Numbered from the stretch's first letter, positions 49,210 to 59,259 are shown. The stretch is DNA of 64,000 bases from Pseudomonadota bacterium (GCA_021827145.1 JAKAXK010000002.1:21484-85483), one strand, 5' to 3'. Notes: generated from the letters alone by a model not told the origin. A program made the numbers and translations.

Positions 49210-49503
49210 TTATACGAGTCTATCCTTTTCAGTCCACGGATCTCGAAAAAAGAGGTTGCCGGATCGCAGTTTATCGGCGATCTCCTCGGAGGAGGGTGGG
49301 ACAATGTCAGAGCTGAAGGGCAGCCGCGCCGCATGACACGCCGCGAAGGCTAGGCTCATTCGATCGAGGAAGCGATTTTGGCCAATGTGGTCTCCGACCT
49401 CGACCAGAATGTCGGCGTCGGGACCCTCCACGGCCTCGCCGCGCGCCCGCTGCGCGAGCAAGCCAAATGGCCAAATCTCCTTAGCCTCCAGGGCTTCAGC
49501 CAA
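49210..49503 (-). pseudogene. MNT-type nucleotidyltransferase remnant, partner of HEPN gene
   Basis: EIWPFGLLAQRARGEAVEGPDADILVEVGD...SSDIVPPSSEEIADKLRSGNLFFRDPWTEKDRLV; GS motif altered; N-terminus in other frame. Confidence 0.5.
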
Positions 49504-49808
49504 GGGCGGGGCGAGGCGTGCCTTGTATTTATTCCAAAGGGTCTGCGAATGCCGGCTGAGTGCGCCACTAAGATGGCCCGGTCAGCTGCGGGAAGCGCAG
49601 CTGCGTCTTTTGCTTCTCGCTCATGCGCGCAGTATTGCGCCGACGCCTGCTGCACGAACGGCCGCGCGGCCAATCCGCAATGGCCCTGGGAATGAGACAG
49701 GCCCGCATCGAGGGCCTCCAAAACGGTGGGGCGACATTGACGATGTGCGCCTTGCACCATTCCGTCCGCACTGAAGTGTGCGACGTGGGCATGCCTGCCT
49801 GTCTATGG

Positions 49809-51032
49809 CTACGGGAGCGGTAGGAACAAGGTCTCCGGCGATCGGTTGTTTTCTCCCTTGGTCTTCTGGAGATCGAGCCCGCGCCGGCAGTATTCGCGGG
49901 CCTGCGCTTGGTCGCCTAGACGTTCCATGAGGAGCGCGAGTTCCCCATAGATGTCGGAGGGGGGGTTCTGGCGGGCACAGCGCTCGGCGTACTCGCGGGC
50001 CTTACCGGGGAGGTTGGCGGCCAGCGCGAGCTTGGCAAGCGCCAGGAGGAGCGGATTGCTCTGCGGGGAGATCTTGAGCCAGTTTTCGGCCTGCGACAGA
50101 TAGTGTAGCGCCTGATCGCCCTGCAGATCCCCGTAGGCGCTGTAGAGCTCGTCCGTGGGTTCGTGGCGTAAAGCCGGGGTCAGCAGGCGCTCCGCCGCGT
50201 CGGTTTCTCCCCTACGGATCAGGGTGCGGGCATAGAGCGCGATCAGCGTCGGATGCTGGCGGTGGGTCCTTGGGATGGCACGCCATACGGCTTCCGTATC
50301 CGCTTGCGCGTGGGTGGCGGCGAGTGCCAGCAGCTGACGGTGGGCGTCGCGTTCCAGATCGTCGATGGCGGCCGCCTCCATGGCCTTGTAGCGGCGCAGC
50401 TCAGGCGCGAGCTGGGTTACCGTGGTCCAATCCCGCAGGCCGCGCGCCCGCTGCGCGAGCAAGCGCAGCACCGTGCGATTTCCCGGATGCGAGATACGCA
50501 ACGCATTCAGAGTGGCGAGACTGCGCTCATATTCCCGGGCCGCTTCGTGCAGATAGGCTTGCAGGAGGCCCGCCGCAAGCCCAAGCCCCGGCACGCGCTG
50601 GGCTTGGGTGAGGTATTCGTCGCGTTCCTCGCGGTGCCCTTGGCCCTGGGCGGTGCAGGCCGCGACCAGATAATGGATACCCGGCACATCCTCGGCCTTG
50701 AAATCGCCCACGAGATCCTTTTCGGCGCTCGCGTAGTCACCCTCCAGGAACTTGATGAGACCGACATGGAGGCCCTTTTGTTGATGGCGCAGACGACGGT
50801 CCAGTCGCCAGCGGCCCACGTCCCGGGGGATCCGTAAAAGACGCATGGTCATGTGCAGCAGGGTGTAGAGCAGGACCACCGCCGCGACCAACAGCAATAC
50901 AAAGAGCGTGAGTGGCATTTCCACGCTCCACGGGCTGCGCTCGATCAGCACATAGCCCGGGTTATGTAGGGCCGCCAGGGTCACGAGGGTCGTGGCCACG
51001 AGCAGGAGGACGATGCCCGACAGGATCTTCAT
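49809..51032 (-). CDS. hemY: HemY-like heme biosynthesis-associated TPR protein
   Basis: Two N-terminal TMs, HNPGYVLIERSPWSVEMPL, TPR-rich; hemCDXY order. Confidence 0.92.
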   Translation of the reverse strand: MKILSGIVLLLVATTLVTLAALHNPGYVLIERSPWSVEMPLTLFVLLLVAAVVLLYTLLHMTMRLLRIPRDVGRWRLDRRLRHQQKGLHVGLIKFLEGDYASAEKDLVGDFKAEDVPGIHYLVAACTAQGQGHREERDEYLTQAQRVPGLGLAAGLLQAYLHEAAREYERSLATLNALRISHPGNRTVLRLLAQRARGLRDWTTVTQLAPELRRYKAMEAAAIDDLERDAHRQLLALAATHAQADTEAVWRAIPRTHRQHPTLIALYARTLIRRGETDAAERLLTPALRHEPTDELYSAYGDLQGDQALHYLSQAENWLKISPQSNPLLLALAKLALAANLPGKAREYAERCARQNPPSDIYGELALLMERLGDQAQAREYCRRGLDLQKTKGENNRSPETLFLPLP

Positions 51033-52033
51033 GAGGCGTCGCGCGACAGTCGATGCAGGAGGTGCAGGGACTGTGAGATGTCGGGCCACTTCAAGGCCTG
51101 GCTCTTGTGTTGGAGGTCTTGAAGTTTCGCGAGGACCGCTTGGGTGGAGCGCGCCTTGACATCAAAGTAGCGCTTGATCCAGTGATCGGCGGCGTCCAGG
51201 TCGGCGGCGACCAGCGGTGGGCGGTGCTCGAGTAGGGCGAGCTGTGCGCCATAGAGGCGGACCTGCAGGTTTTGGCGCACGAAGTAGGCACGCTTGGGCG
51301 CCAACAGCGCGCGCTCGTGGACAGGCTCTTTGCGGATCCGGATGAGTCCCCTGAAATCCTGCCAGATGCCATTGACCGCGCGGCGCCAGAAGGGGAGCGG
51401 GGCCGATTTCGCGGTCGCGGCGGTCTTTTCGGGGAAGCCGTGCGGCAGGGCGAGTGGCAAGGTTCGGACGCTATGGGCCAAGGCCATGAGCTCGAGCGCC
51501 ATGGTGGAGGTATGCTGGCGACGCAGTGACTTCAGGCGCAGGATCTCCTGGAGGATGGCCTTGCGCACCGGCAGGAGTCGGGGGTCGCCCTCGCGACGCA
51601 GTGCGCGTTGCGCCTGTTGGAGCGCGAGCAGCGCGAGCGGAACGTTATGTTGGAAACGCAGCTGCTCATTGGCGATGAGCAGCAGATCGGCTGCTGCCCG
51701 CACACGCCAGTGACGCCCAGGACGCTTGGCGGCGGCAAGCGATGCTTGGCGCTGCGCGAGATCGGCCATGGCCTTGCGGTTCGCGGTCACCGCCTGTTCC
51801 AGGGAGGCGATCTTCGCATTCTGCTGGAGCAGCGCCTGACTTTGCGCCTGAAAGCTCCGCGTTACGTCCAGGCCCACGATCTGGGCCTTGTAGGAGAGCA
51901 GGTACCAGACGTAGCCCAAGCCGATCAGGGTCACCAGCGACAAGAGCAGCGCAAGCCCTCCGGCGACGGAACGCGCGCGCCGCGGCGCGAGTGAAGGTGC
52001 GGAGGGGCTGGTCTTCTCGGTGTCGTCGGTCAT
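51029..52033 (-). CDS. hemX: HemX-like protein
   Basis: N-terminal TM, coiled-coil, DLLLIANEQLRFQHNVPLALLALQQAQ; gene order. Confidence 0.92.
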   Translation of the reverse strand: MTDDTEKTSPSAPSLAPRRARSVAGGLALLLSLVTLIGLGYVWYLLSYKAQIVGLDVTRSFQAQSQALLQQNAKIASLEQAVTANRKAMADLAQRQASLAAAKRPGRHWRVRAAADLLLIANEQLRFQHNVPLALLALQQAQRALRREGDPRLLPVRKAILQEILRLKSLRRQHTSTMALELMALAHSVRTLPLALPHGFPEKTAATAKSAPLPFWRRAVNGIWQDFRGLIRIRKEPVHERALLAPKRAYFVRQNLQVRLYGAQLALLEHRPPLVAADLDAADHWIKRYFDVKARSTQAVLAKLQDLQHKSQALKWPDISQSLHLLHRLSRDAS

Positions 52034-52057
52034 GGTGACTCTTAAGGGTTTAGGCGA

Positions 52058-52843
52058 TTATAGGAGGTTTTTGTCGGCACGCCAGGCAAGGAGTGCCGCG
52101 ATCAGCGCTTCGTCGTCGGCGCCTGTGGCGACGACGAGGGGGCCTTTGAGGCCCAGGGCGAGACAGGCGTCCCTGAGGCGTGTCCCGACCACGACCAGCG
52201 GGGTCTTCGTAAGCCACTGGCGGCCGACCTGTCCCAGCGCATCGTAGAGGTGATGCAGGCCCTCGACGCTGGTCACGATCACCGCATCCAGTCCGTTGCG
52301 GGCCCATGCCCGCAGGAGCCCCGAGACGTCCGCCGAGGGCGCCGCGCGCCGGTAGCATTCGGCATATTGGACAAACGCCCCACGGGCCTTCAGGGTGTCC
52401 CCGAGGAGCTCCCGGCCGCCCTCCCCCCGAAAGATAATGACGCGGAGGCTATCCGCATCCTGAAAGGGATCCATGGATAGTAATGACTCACTATCGAACC
52501 GACCCTCAGGTACCAGGATGTCCGTGAATCCGAGGCGTTTCAGTTCGCGGGCGCTGCCGCGGCCGATGGCCGCCATGCGCAGCTTCGTGGGCCACTCCCG
52601 CCCAAAGCCTTGCATAAGGTTGAAGGCGTGGGTGACTGCGTTCGGGCTGATGAAGATCGCCCAGTCATAGCCGGGCAGGTCGGCGACAACCGCCTTGAAG
52701 CTGGCGATGTCCCGAGGCTCCACGATCTCCACGGCCGCGAAGTGGATGGGTTTGGCGCCTAGGGTCGTGAGCTGGTCCATCAGGCCCTGGCTTTGACCTG
52801 TCGGTCGAGTGACGAGGATTTTGAGCCCTGCGAGCTCGCTCAC
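52058..52843 (-). CDS. hemD: Uroporphyrinogen-III synthase
   Basis: ILVTRPTGQSQGL, FISPNAVTHAF, IFRGEGGRELLGDTLKARGA, VTSVEGL. Confidence 0.93.
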   Translation of the reverse strand: MSELAGLKILVTRPTGQSQGLMDQLTTLGAKPIHFAAVEIVEPRDIASFKAVVADLPGYDWAIFISPNAVTHAFNLMQGFGREWPTKLRMAAIGRGSARELKRLGFTDILVPEGRFDSESLLSMDPFQDADSLRVIIFRGEGGRELLGDTLKARGAFVQYAECYRRAAPSADVSGLLRAWARNGLDAVIVTSVEGLHHLYDALGQVGRQWLTKTPLVVVGTRLRDACLALGLKGPLVVATGADDEALIAALLAWRADKNLL

Positions 52844-53772
52844 GCCCCGTCCTTCAACAGACGCTCGATGATGGCCCCGGCGCCTTGCGACAGGAGACCC
52901 TCGGCGACCGCGCGCGCGAGCTGTGCCGGCTCCGCGGCCGGCCCCCGCCGGGTGTCGGTGAGCAGCCGGCTCCCGTCAGGCTCGCCGACCAGTCCGCGCA
53001 CGGTCAACTGGCCCGCCTCCAGGGTGGCAAAGGCCGCAATCGGTAGTCGGCATCCGCCCGCCAGGGTCGCCGTGACGATACGCTCGGCCGCCACGCAGAG
53101 CGCGGTGTCCGGGTGGTGCAGGGGATCTATGAGCGCGCGGGTCTTGGTGTCATCGAGTCGGCATTCGATACCGATGGCGCCCTGCGCGGCCGCTGGCAGA
53201 CTCACATCGACCGACAAATAGCCGCTGATGCGATCGGCGAGGCCTAGGCGCTTCAATCCAGCCGCCGCCAGGATGATCCCCGAAAACTCGCCGGCGTCGA
53301 GCCGCGCCAGGCGGCTATTGACGTTCCCACGCAGATTCTCGATGCGCAGATCGGGCCGCCTCTGCCGGATCTGACAGGCGCGGCGCAGACTCGCCGTTCC
53401 GATGACGGTCCCCGCGGGCAGCGCCGCCAAATCCGATGCCGCCAGCGGGGACACCAAGGCATCGCGCGGGTCCTCGCGTTCGAGGATGGCGCCTATCGTG
53501 AGACCCTCCGGCAGTTCCGCCACCACGTCCTTCATGGAATGAACGGCGAGGTCGATACGTCCTTGTGCAAGAGCCTGCTCGAGCTCTTTCGTAAAGAGCG
53601 CCTTGCCGCCGGAGGCCACGAGCGGGCCGGAAAGCTGTCGGTCGCCTTCGGTCGTCATTGGGACGATGGTGACTGTAAGCCCCGGGTGGAGGGCCAGGAG
53701 CCGATCGCGGACGTGCGTTGCTTGCCATAAGGCCAGGGCGCTCTTGCGGGTTCCAAGGTGCAGGGTCGTCAC
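52840..53772 (-). CDS. hemC: Hydroxymethylbilane synthase
   Basis: LGTRKSALALWQA, KALFTKELEQAL, AVHSMKDVVAELP, GTASLRRACQIR. Confidence 0.97.
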   Translation of the reverse strand: MTTLHLGTRKSALALWQATHVRDRLLALHPGLTVTIVPMTTEGDRQLSGPLVASGGKALFTKELEQALAQGRIDLAVHSMKDVVAELPEGLTIGAILEREDPRDALVSPLAASDLAALPAGTVIGTASLRRACQIRQRRPDLRIENLRGNVNSRLARLDAGEFSGIILAAAGLKRLGLADRISGYLSVDVSLPAAAQGAIGIECRLDDTKTRALIDPLHHPDTALCVAAERIVTATLAGGCRLPIAAFATLEAGQLTVRGLVGEPDGSRLLTDTRRGPAAEPAQLARAVAEGLLSQGAGAIIERLLKDGA

Positions 53773-54336
53773 GGAGAGTCCGAATGGTGGAGTGTAAGGG
53801 CTGTCATCCTAAGAAATTGACGGGACTTACGCAAACGGCGGTCTTTGGCGCGCGGGGCGTCCGCGCCCGTCTTGGGCGGCGCCCTCGTGTGGGCACGCCG
53901 CCGCGCGCGAGTTTGGCTGTGTCGGGGTGCATGTCTTCGGTCCCTATTCTCCGAATCACCCTTTCACTCCGCGCGCCCGCCTCCGCCGGGGGTTTTCCTT
54001 CCCCAAAGGTCGCCACCAATGCGTCGCGCTTTCGAGGAGGGCTCGCGCGATCCTCCTCTGCTCAGGCGAACCGCAGCCCGCACTTCCCCAACCGAAGCGG
54101 GCGCACATACCAACACCGCTTTCTGTTTCCTAGGAGCCCTCTTCCTGCTATAACGTCCGTTGATGCGCAAGGAAATAAAGCTGCCCCGAAGGATCCGGAC
54201 GCCCCGGTCCCTTTTGCCGCGCATCACGAGCGTCGACACGGCACCCGAGAGGGGCTGATGGCGACCCGCCGACAGGAATACGAGGGGCCGATAATAAATG
54301 GATATTTGTCAAAACCCACCAGAGGAGCACTGTGAT

Positions 54337-54786
54337 ATGACGTATAAAGCGGTTTACCACCGGTTTGTGTCGGCATTTGCCGCCTTGGCGTTGTTGGCAT
54401 TTGCCGCGCCCAGCTACGCCGGCACCCAAAGCCACGCGTTCGCAACGCATCGCGTCGTCTTCCAGATCAGCAATGGCTCCGCCCAAGAGCAACAGCTTGT
54501 CTTGGCCAATGCCGCCAATGTGTTGAAGTACTTTGGGCCGACCAAGCTGCAGATGGAGATCGTGGCCTTCGGTCCCGGCTTGCGCCTGCTCTTGAAGAAT
54601 AATGTGCATGCGAAGATGATTCAAAGCCTGCATGCCGAGGGCGTCGAGTTCGCGGCCTGTCACAACACGATGGTGAAGCTACATTTGACGAAGGCGGATC
54701 TGAATCCGGTGGCACATGTGGTGCCGGGCGGCGTGATCGAAATCATGCGTCGCGAGAGCCAAGGTTGGAATTACATCCGTCCGTAA
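54337..54786 (+). CDS. Periplasmic DsrE-family protein
   Basis: Signal peptide ending SYAG; VVFQISNGSAQEQQLVLANAANVLKYFGP...LHAEGVEFAACHNTM. Confidence 0.8.
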   Translation: MTYKAVYHRFVSAFAALALLAFAAPSYAGTQSHAFATHRVVFQISNGSAQEQQLVLANAANVLKYFGPTKLQMEIVAFGPGLRLLLKNNVHAKMIQSLHAEGVEFAACHNTMVKLHLTKADLNPVAHVVPGGVIEIMRRESQGWNYIRP

Positions 54787-54848
54787 GCGAAGGTGCCGCG
54801 GTCGGCATAACAAGACATTAAAAAAGCAGTCCCATCTAGGAGGAGTTC

Positions 54849-56267
54849 ATGAAAAAGCAATCCTTGCTGACGGCGGCAGTGGCCGCCGCCTGTTTTGCGG
54901 GCGGCGCGCACGCCACCAACTGGTTACAGCTCCAAGGTACGGAACCCAGCGGCATCGCCGCCCCCGTGCATGTCTTCGGATTCATACAGCCCACTTATCA
55001 GGATGCGGGCGGCTCGGCGGTGAACGGGCTCGTGGGCCTGCCCAACCAGCCAGGCAACACCAGCGACCCGTATAACTACAACGGCGCGGTCCCAAAGTTT
55101 AACCAGGTCGCCCCCCAGGGCACCTCGGCGAGCAGCTTTAACATGCAGCGTGCGCGTATCGCCGTGCGCGGCACGGTGTTGCCGATCAGCAACAAGATCG
55201 ACTACTTCATCATGGCGGAGTTCGGGAATAACGGCTACACCTACGGCAATGGCAGTTATACGCCCCGGCTGACCGACGCCTCCGTTACCTTCAACGAGAT
55301 CCCGGGGGCGCGCGTGCGCGTGGGCCTCTTCAAGACCCCGGGCCCCGAGGAGGTCTTGCAGGGCATACCGGACTTCGATTACATCAACTTCACCAACGTC
55401 AGCGCTCAGTTGATCCAGAATCAGTTTATCGGTTCCGGTCCGGTGACTGCTCTGGCAGGCGGCGCCTATTTGGTGCAATCAGCCCCGATCGACGCCGGCC
55501 GCGACCAGGGCGTGCAGCTCTTCGACTGGTTCAACAACGGCCCCTGGCAGTTCGCCTACGCGGCCATGATCGGTAACGGCGCCCCGCTCTATGCCAATGC
55601 CCAGTCGAACAGCGCCAGTTACTATGGGCGCCTGCAGGAGTCCTACATCTTCAATCATAGCAAGGGTCCCCATCAGGCCGGCGTCACGGCGTGGGTGTGG
55701 GATCACCTCGGGCACCAGACCTTGGATGTCCCTGCGACAACTGGCTACACCCGCCAGCACTACACCTTCAAGCGCTATGGGGCCGGTGCCCAATATCGTA
55801 GCGGCTTCATGAAGCCGGGCGCCTTGCGGGTGACGGCCGAAGTCATGCGTGGCACCGGCTGGATACTCTCGGGCGCCCCCTTCTCGGGCCCGACGAACGG
55901 TGCCGCTTGCACCGCCGCATCGCCGCTTTGCAACGAGACCTTGTATCCGGGCGCCAATAATGCGGCGGTCGGCGGTTATGTCGAGACCGGCTTCTTCGTG
56001 ACCAAGCACTGGGACCTCGAGGCCCGCTACGACCAGTATGATCGCATGACCAACAACCCCGGGGCGGAGCGCATCTTCAAGACCACCACCTTGGGCGTGC
56101 AGTACTACATCTCACCCATGGCGCGCATTACCTTCAATTACGGGATTAATCGTATCGATATCCCGCACTTGTCGTCGGTGGGCCCCGCGCCCGCGCAACA
56201 CAATGCGTCGGCCATCGCGAGCGCCAAGGACAATACGATCGCCTTGCAGACGACGCTGATCTTTTAA
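54849..56267 (+). CDS. Outer-membrane porin (OprO/OprP-like)
   Basis: Signal peptide; RARIAVRGTVLPISNKIDYFIMAEFG; C-terminal IALQTTLIF. Confidence 0.8.
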   Translation: MKKQSLLTAAVAAACFAGGAHATNWLQLQGTEPSGIAAPVHVFGFIQPTYQDAGGSAVNGLVGLPNQPGNTSDPYNYNGAVPKFNQVAPQGTSASSFNMQRARIAVRGTVLPISNKIDYFIMAEFGNNGYTYGNGSYTPRLTDASVTFNEIPGARVRVGLFKTPGPEEVLQGIPDFDYINFTNVSAQLIQNQFIGSGPVTALAGGAYLVQSAPIDAGRDQGVQLFDWFNNGPWQFAYAAMIGNGAPLYANAQSNSASYYGRLQESYIFNHSKGPHQAGVTAWVWDHLGHQTLDVPATTGYTRQHYTFKRYGAGAQYRSGFMKPGALRVTAEVMRGTGWILSGAPFSGPTNGAACTAASPLCNETLYPGANNAAVGGYVETGFFVTKHWDLEARYDQYDRMTNNPGAERIFKTTTLGVQYYISPMARITFNYGINRIDIPHLSSVGPAPAQHNASAIASAKDNTIALQTTLIF

Positions 56268-56291
56268 AGGACCCAATTGACAGGAGGTTTT

Positions 56292-56804
56292 GTGAAAAAA
56301 GGCGCTTTATGGACAGCCCTGTCCTTTCTGGCGGTAAGTACGCCGGCTCTGGCCGTGCAGGGGAATCTGCACTGGCACACGATCCATATCCAGATCCCGG
56401 TGCACTTGAAGCAGGCCAAGGTGGTCTTCAATATGGACCACCCGGTGTTCATTCCGCATACGCGCGAGCCCGTGGGCCTGTCGCAGTTGCGGATGATGCT
56501 GGCGAAGTTCACGCGTGACCACACGCACTGGAAGATCGATGCGGTCTTCCAGGGGGCGGATGGCTATATGTTGCTGAACGACAAGGCCTACGACCAGTTC
56601 ATGCACGTGCGTACCGGTAATCCCTACCGGGGTCAGATCGAGGCCCTGTTCCATAAGGGCATCGACATCGAGGAGTGCGGGGTCACCATGCGCGCCCATC
56701 ACTGGGGCAACAAGCAGCTCTTGCCCAACGTGAAGGTGAATGGTGGGGCGGTCGCCCGCATCATCTGGCTCCAGCAGCACGGCTACATCGAGGTCAATCC
56801 TTAA
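56292..56804 (+). CDS. Periplasmic DsrE-like protein
   Basis: GGAGG RBS + GTG start; signal peptide; KVVFNMDHP..., IEALFHKGIDIEECGVTMRA. Confidence 0.72.
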   Translation: MKKGALWTALSFLAVSTPALAVQGNLHWHTIHIQIPVHLKQAKVVFNMDHPVFIPHTREPVGLSQLRMMLAKFTRDHTHWKIDAVFQGADGYMLLNDKAYDQFMHVRTGNPYRGQIEALFHKGIDIEECGVTMRAHHWGNKQLLPNVKVNGGAVARIIWLQQHGYIEVNP

Positions 56805-57601
56805 CGGATGCGGTAACGCGGCGTTCCGTCGCGGGTAAGGATCTGGGCGAGGGTCGGCACGACCTCGCCCAATCTTTTTTTGAGGCCGTAGGGCGGGTTG
56901 AGGATCACAAGCCCCGAGCCGTTCAGACGGTTCTTGACGTCCGGCGGCCAGGTCAATAGCTCCACGCACAAGCTTTCTTCCCCGAGGGCCGCTACGGCCC
57001 CGACCAGCCGATCCGCGTCGTGTTTGTCCTTGATCGGGTACCAAATGAGGTAGACCCCCTGACGGAAGCGCTCGAGCGCGGTTCGCAAGCCTGTCAAAAG
57101 GGCACTGCGCTCCGTCACGCGTTCATACGGGGGGTCGATGAGGATCACGCCCCGGCGCTCTTTCGGCGGGAGCAGGGCCTTCAGCGCATGGTAACCATCC
57201 CCCAGAAAGAGTTGGCTCTGCTCCGAACGCAGGATTTGCTGCAAGGTGTCATGGGTCTCGCGTGCCCCCTCTACCGCAACGAACCGGTCTTGCGGCCGCA
57301 GTTGCCCGGCTATGAGCAGCGGCGAGCCCGGATAGTCTCTGAGCTTGGGCCCGTTGAAGCGGCCTACCGCCTCGAAGTAGCGCGCCAAGGCCGGCCACTC
57401 GGCGCGACGATCCCAGAGGCGCCGGATGCCCTCATCGGCCTCGCTTTCGGCTTGCAGGCGATAGAGTCCCTCGCCCGCGTGCGTGTCGAGCACAAAGAGG
57501 GGTTTCGGTTTCTGAAAGAGGCGCTCGAGGGTCTCCAGCAGCACCACATGCTTCAAGACATCGGCGGCCGATCCGGCATGGAAGGCGTGGCGATAATTCA
57601 C
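56801..57601 (-). CDS. rlmJ: 23S rRNA (adenine2030-N6)-methyltransferase
   Basis: MNYRHAFHAGSAADVLKHVVLLETLERL; LDTHAGEGLYRL; VILIDPPYE. Confidence 0.95.
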   Translation of the reverse strand: MNYRHAFHAGSAADVLKHVVLLETLERLFQKPKPLFVLDTHAGEGLYRLQAESEADEGIRRLWDRRAEWPALARYFEAVGRFNGPKLRDYPGSPLLIAGQLRPQDRFVAVEGARETHDTLQQILRSEQSQLFLGDGYHALKALLPPKERRGVILIDPPYERVTERSALLTGLRTALERFRQGVYLIWYPIKDKHDADRLVGAVAALGEESLCVELLTWPPDVKNRLNGSGLVILNPPYGLKKRLGEVVPTLAQILTRDGTPRYRIR

Positions 57602-57948
57602 TGGTAATCCGTGTATTTGCGGGCACTACCGCGCACCTTGTCGGCCGGATATTTGGCGGCGTTTTTCTCGATCTTGGCCCACGCTGCTTGCTCCAGGTCG
57701 ATGCCGAGTCGATCACAGAAACGCAGCAGATAGAGGAGGACGTCGGCGGCTTCTTCGCTCACCGCCTGGCGCTGCGCCTCCGGGAGCGCGCGGCTGTCCT
57801 CTTCGCTCAGCCATTGCAGCTGCTCGACGAGTTCGCCCGCCTCGACGATGAGTGCCATGGCCAAATTCTTTGGGGAATGGAATTGCTCCCAGTCGCGCTC
57901 TTTCGCGAATTGCGCGAGACGTTCGGTCAGTTCCTGAAAGCCGCTCAT
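57598..57948 (-). CDS. MazG-like nucleotide pyrophosphohydrolase
   Basis: HSPKNLAMALIVEAGELVEQLQWL; EEAADVLLYLLRFCDRLGIDLE. Confidence 0.93.
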   Translation of the reverse strand: MSGFQELTERLAQFAKERDWEQFHSPKNLAMALIVEAGELVEQLQWLSEEDSRALPEAQRQAVSEEAADVLLYLLRFCDRLGIDLEQAAWAKIEKNAAKYPADKVRGSARKYTDYQ

Positions 57949-58154
57949 GAGGTCCTCCGTGCAGGGCGGGATGGGCGCCCGCGCCCTGATGCAAAGGCCG
58001 CCAGTCTAGCGGATTTTGGGGACCGCGTCCGGGGGCGGGGTCGCGGAAAGCCCGTGCCAGGGGTCCTCATCCTGTCCGCGCTTGAGCGCGGCACGCGCAA
58101 GGCGCGAGAGGGCGAGGAGGATGTCAAGGCAACGTCCTATCGACCCCGCAGATC

Positions 58155-58361
58155 ATGGGTCTGCTGGCGCCGCACGCGAGCCCCATGCAGGCCACCGCCT
58201 GGGCGCTCATGGTCTTTGCCGCCGCGGCATTGCCCGGATATCCCGCCTCCATCCTGTTGATGGATTGTATCGGCCCCGGCCGTCTGCAAATGATCGGCTT
58301 TGCGGTCATGGCCCTCAGTTCCGGACTCACCGACAGCGAGCCTTGCTGGTGCGTGCCGTAA
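58155..58361 (+). pseudogene. MFS transporter fragment
   Basis: LPGYPASILLMDCIGPGRLQMIGFAVMALSSGL resembles the MFS D-R-I-G-R loop plus TM; no rest of gene. Confidence 0.5.
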
Positions 58362-58409
58362 TGAAAACGTATACACTAGGTAATGATTTACGCCTAGGAT
58401 GCCTGAGCC

Positions 58410-58688
58410 ATGTCAAAAGAAGCGGTGTTCACGATGAAGCTGGAACCCGAACTGCGTGCCGAGTTCATGGCTGAAGCGGAGGCTGCCCACCGGCCAGCCT
58501 CCCAGGTATTGCGCGAACTAATGCGCGAGTTCGTCCAACGGCAGCGCGAAACGCGGGAATATGACGAGTTTCTGCGCCGTAAGGTCGAGGCAGGCCGAGC
58601 TTCGATGCGCGCTGCCGTGGGACGGTCGAATGAAGAAGTGGAGGCGGAATTCGCTGCGCGGCGCGCTCGTGTGACGAACGAAGCGTGA
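58410..58688 (+). CDS. ParD/CopG-like antitoxin
   Basis: FTMKLEPELRAEFMAEAEAAHRPASQVLRELMREFVQRQ RHH-like N-terminus; overlaps a ParE-like reading frame. Confidence 0.75.
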   Translation: MSKEAVFTMKLEPELRAEFMAEAEAAHRPASQVLRELMREFVQRQRETREYDEFLRRKVEAGRASMRAAVGRSNEEVEAEFAARRARVTNEA

Positions 58689-58969
58689 GAGTTATTTGGA
58701 CCCCAGGAGCGCGCCAAGACCGCGCCGACATCTGGGACCACATAGCGACCCACAACCCGCGGGCCGCGAGCCTTATGGATGAACTTTTTAGCGCCGCGGC
58801 TGCCCATCTGGCGACTCATCCTTAGCTCGGTAAGCCGGGGAAGATTCCCGGCATGCGCGAGCTTATCCCCCATGAGAGCTATCGCTTGGTATACGAAATC
58901 GACGATGACGCGGTGTGGATGCTCGCCTTAATCCATACGGCCCGCCAATGGCCACCGATGCAGGAATAG
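58685..58969 (+). pseudogene. ParE/RelE-like toxin interrupted by one in-frame TAG
   Basis: VRVIWTPGARQDRADIWDHIATHNPRAASLMDELFSAAAAHLATHP*LGKPGKIPGMRELIPHESYRLVYEIDDDAVWMLALIHTARQWPP; TAG at 58823-58825, otherwise open. Confidence 0.85.
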
Positions 58970-59259
58970 AAGAGTGGCGGGGCCAACCATAAACTCATAT
59001 ATGGACGCCCTCTACGTCGCAAGCACGTATTCACGCGTATTCAGCGGCTCAAGGGTCCCCGGGGTCGAGACGTGTCTTAGGCGGCCCGTCGCGGCGTCCT
59101 TGCGCTCTTCATTGCCTGCGCTCGCCCCGGTTGACTTGCCTCGGTCCTCGCGCTTAGGGTAAAGCTTGCGCCCGGCGGAACTTGGGCGGCTTTACCCAGT
59201 CTGAGTGGGACAGTTTCGGCCAGTTCGGCCAGAAATCTCTTTTTTTGAGGGGAAACGCG

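Noticed and set aside
49378-49823. Overlapping + strand ORFs (105-129 aa) upstream of hemY
   Set aside because: Antisense to the MNT remnant; no recognisable domains
53718-54335. 205-aa ORF upstream of the DsrE-porin operon
   Set aside because: No domain, overlaps hemC start region antisense, composition consistent with non-coding intergenic DNA
58823-58825. TAG in the toxin as programmed amber recoding
   Set aside because: No recoding element or dedicated tRNA visible; nonsense mutation in a decay zone is simpler
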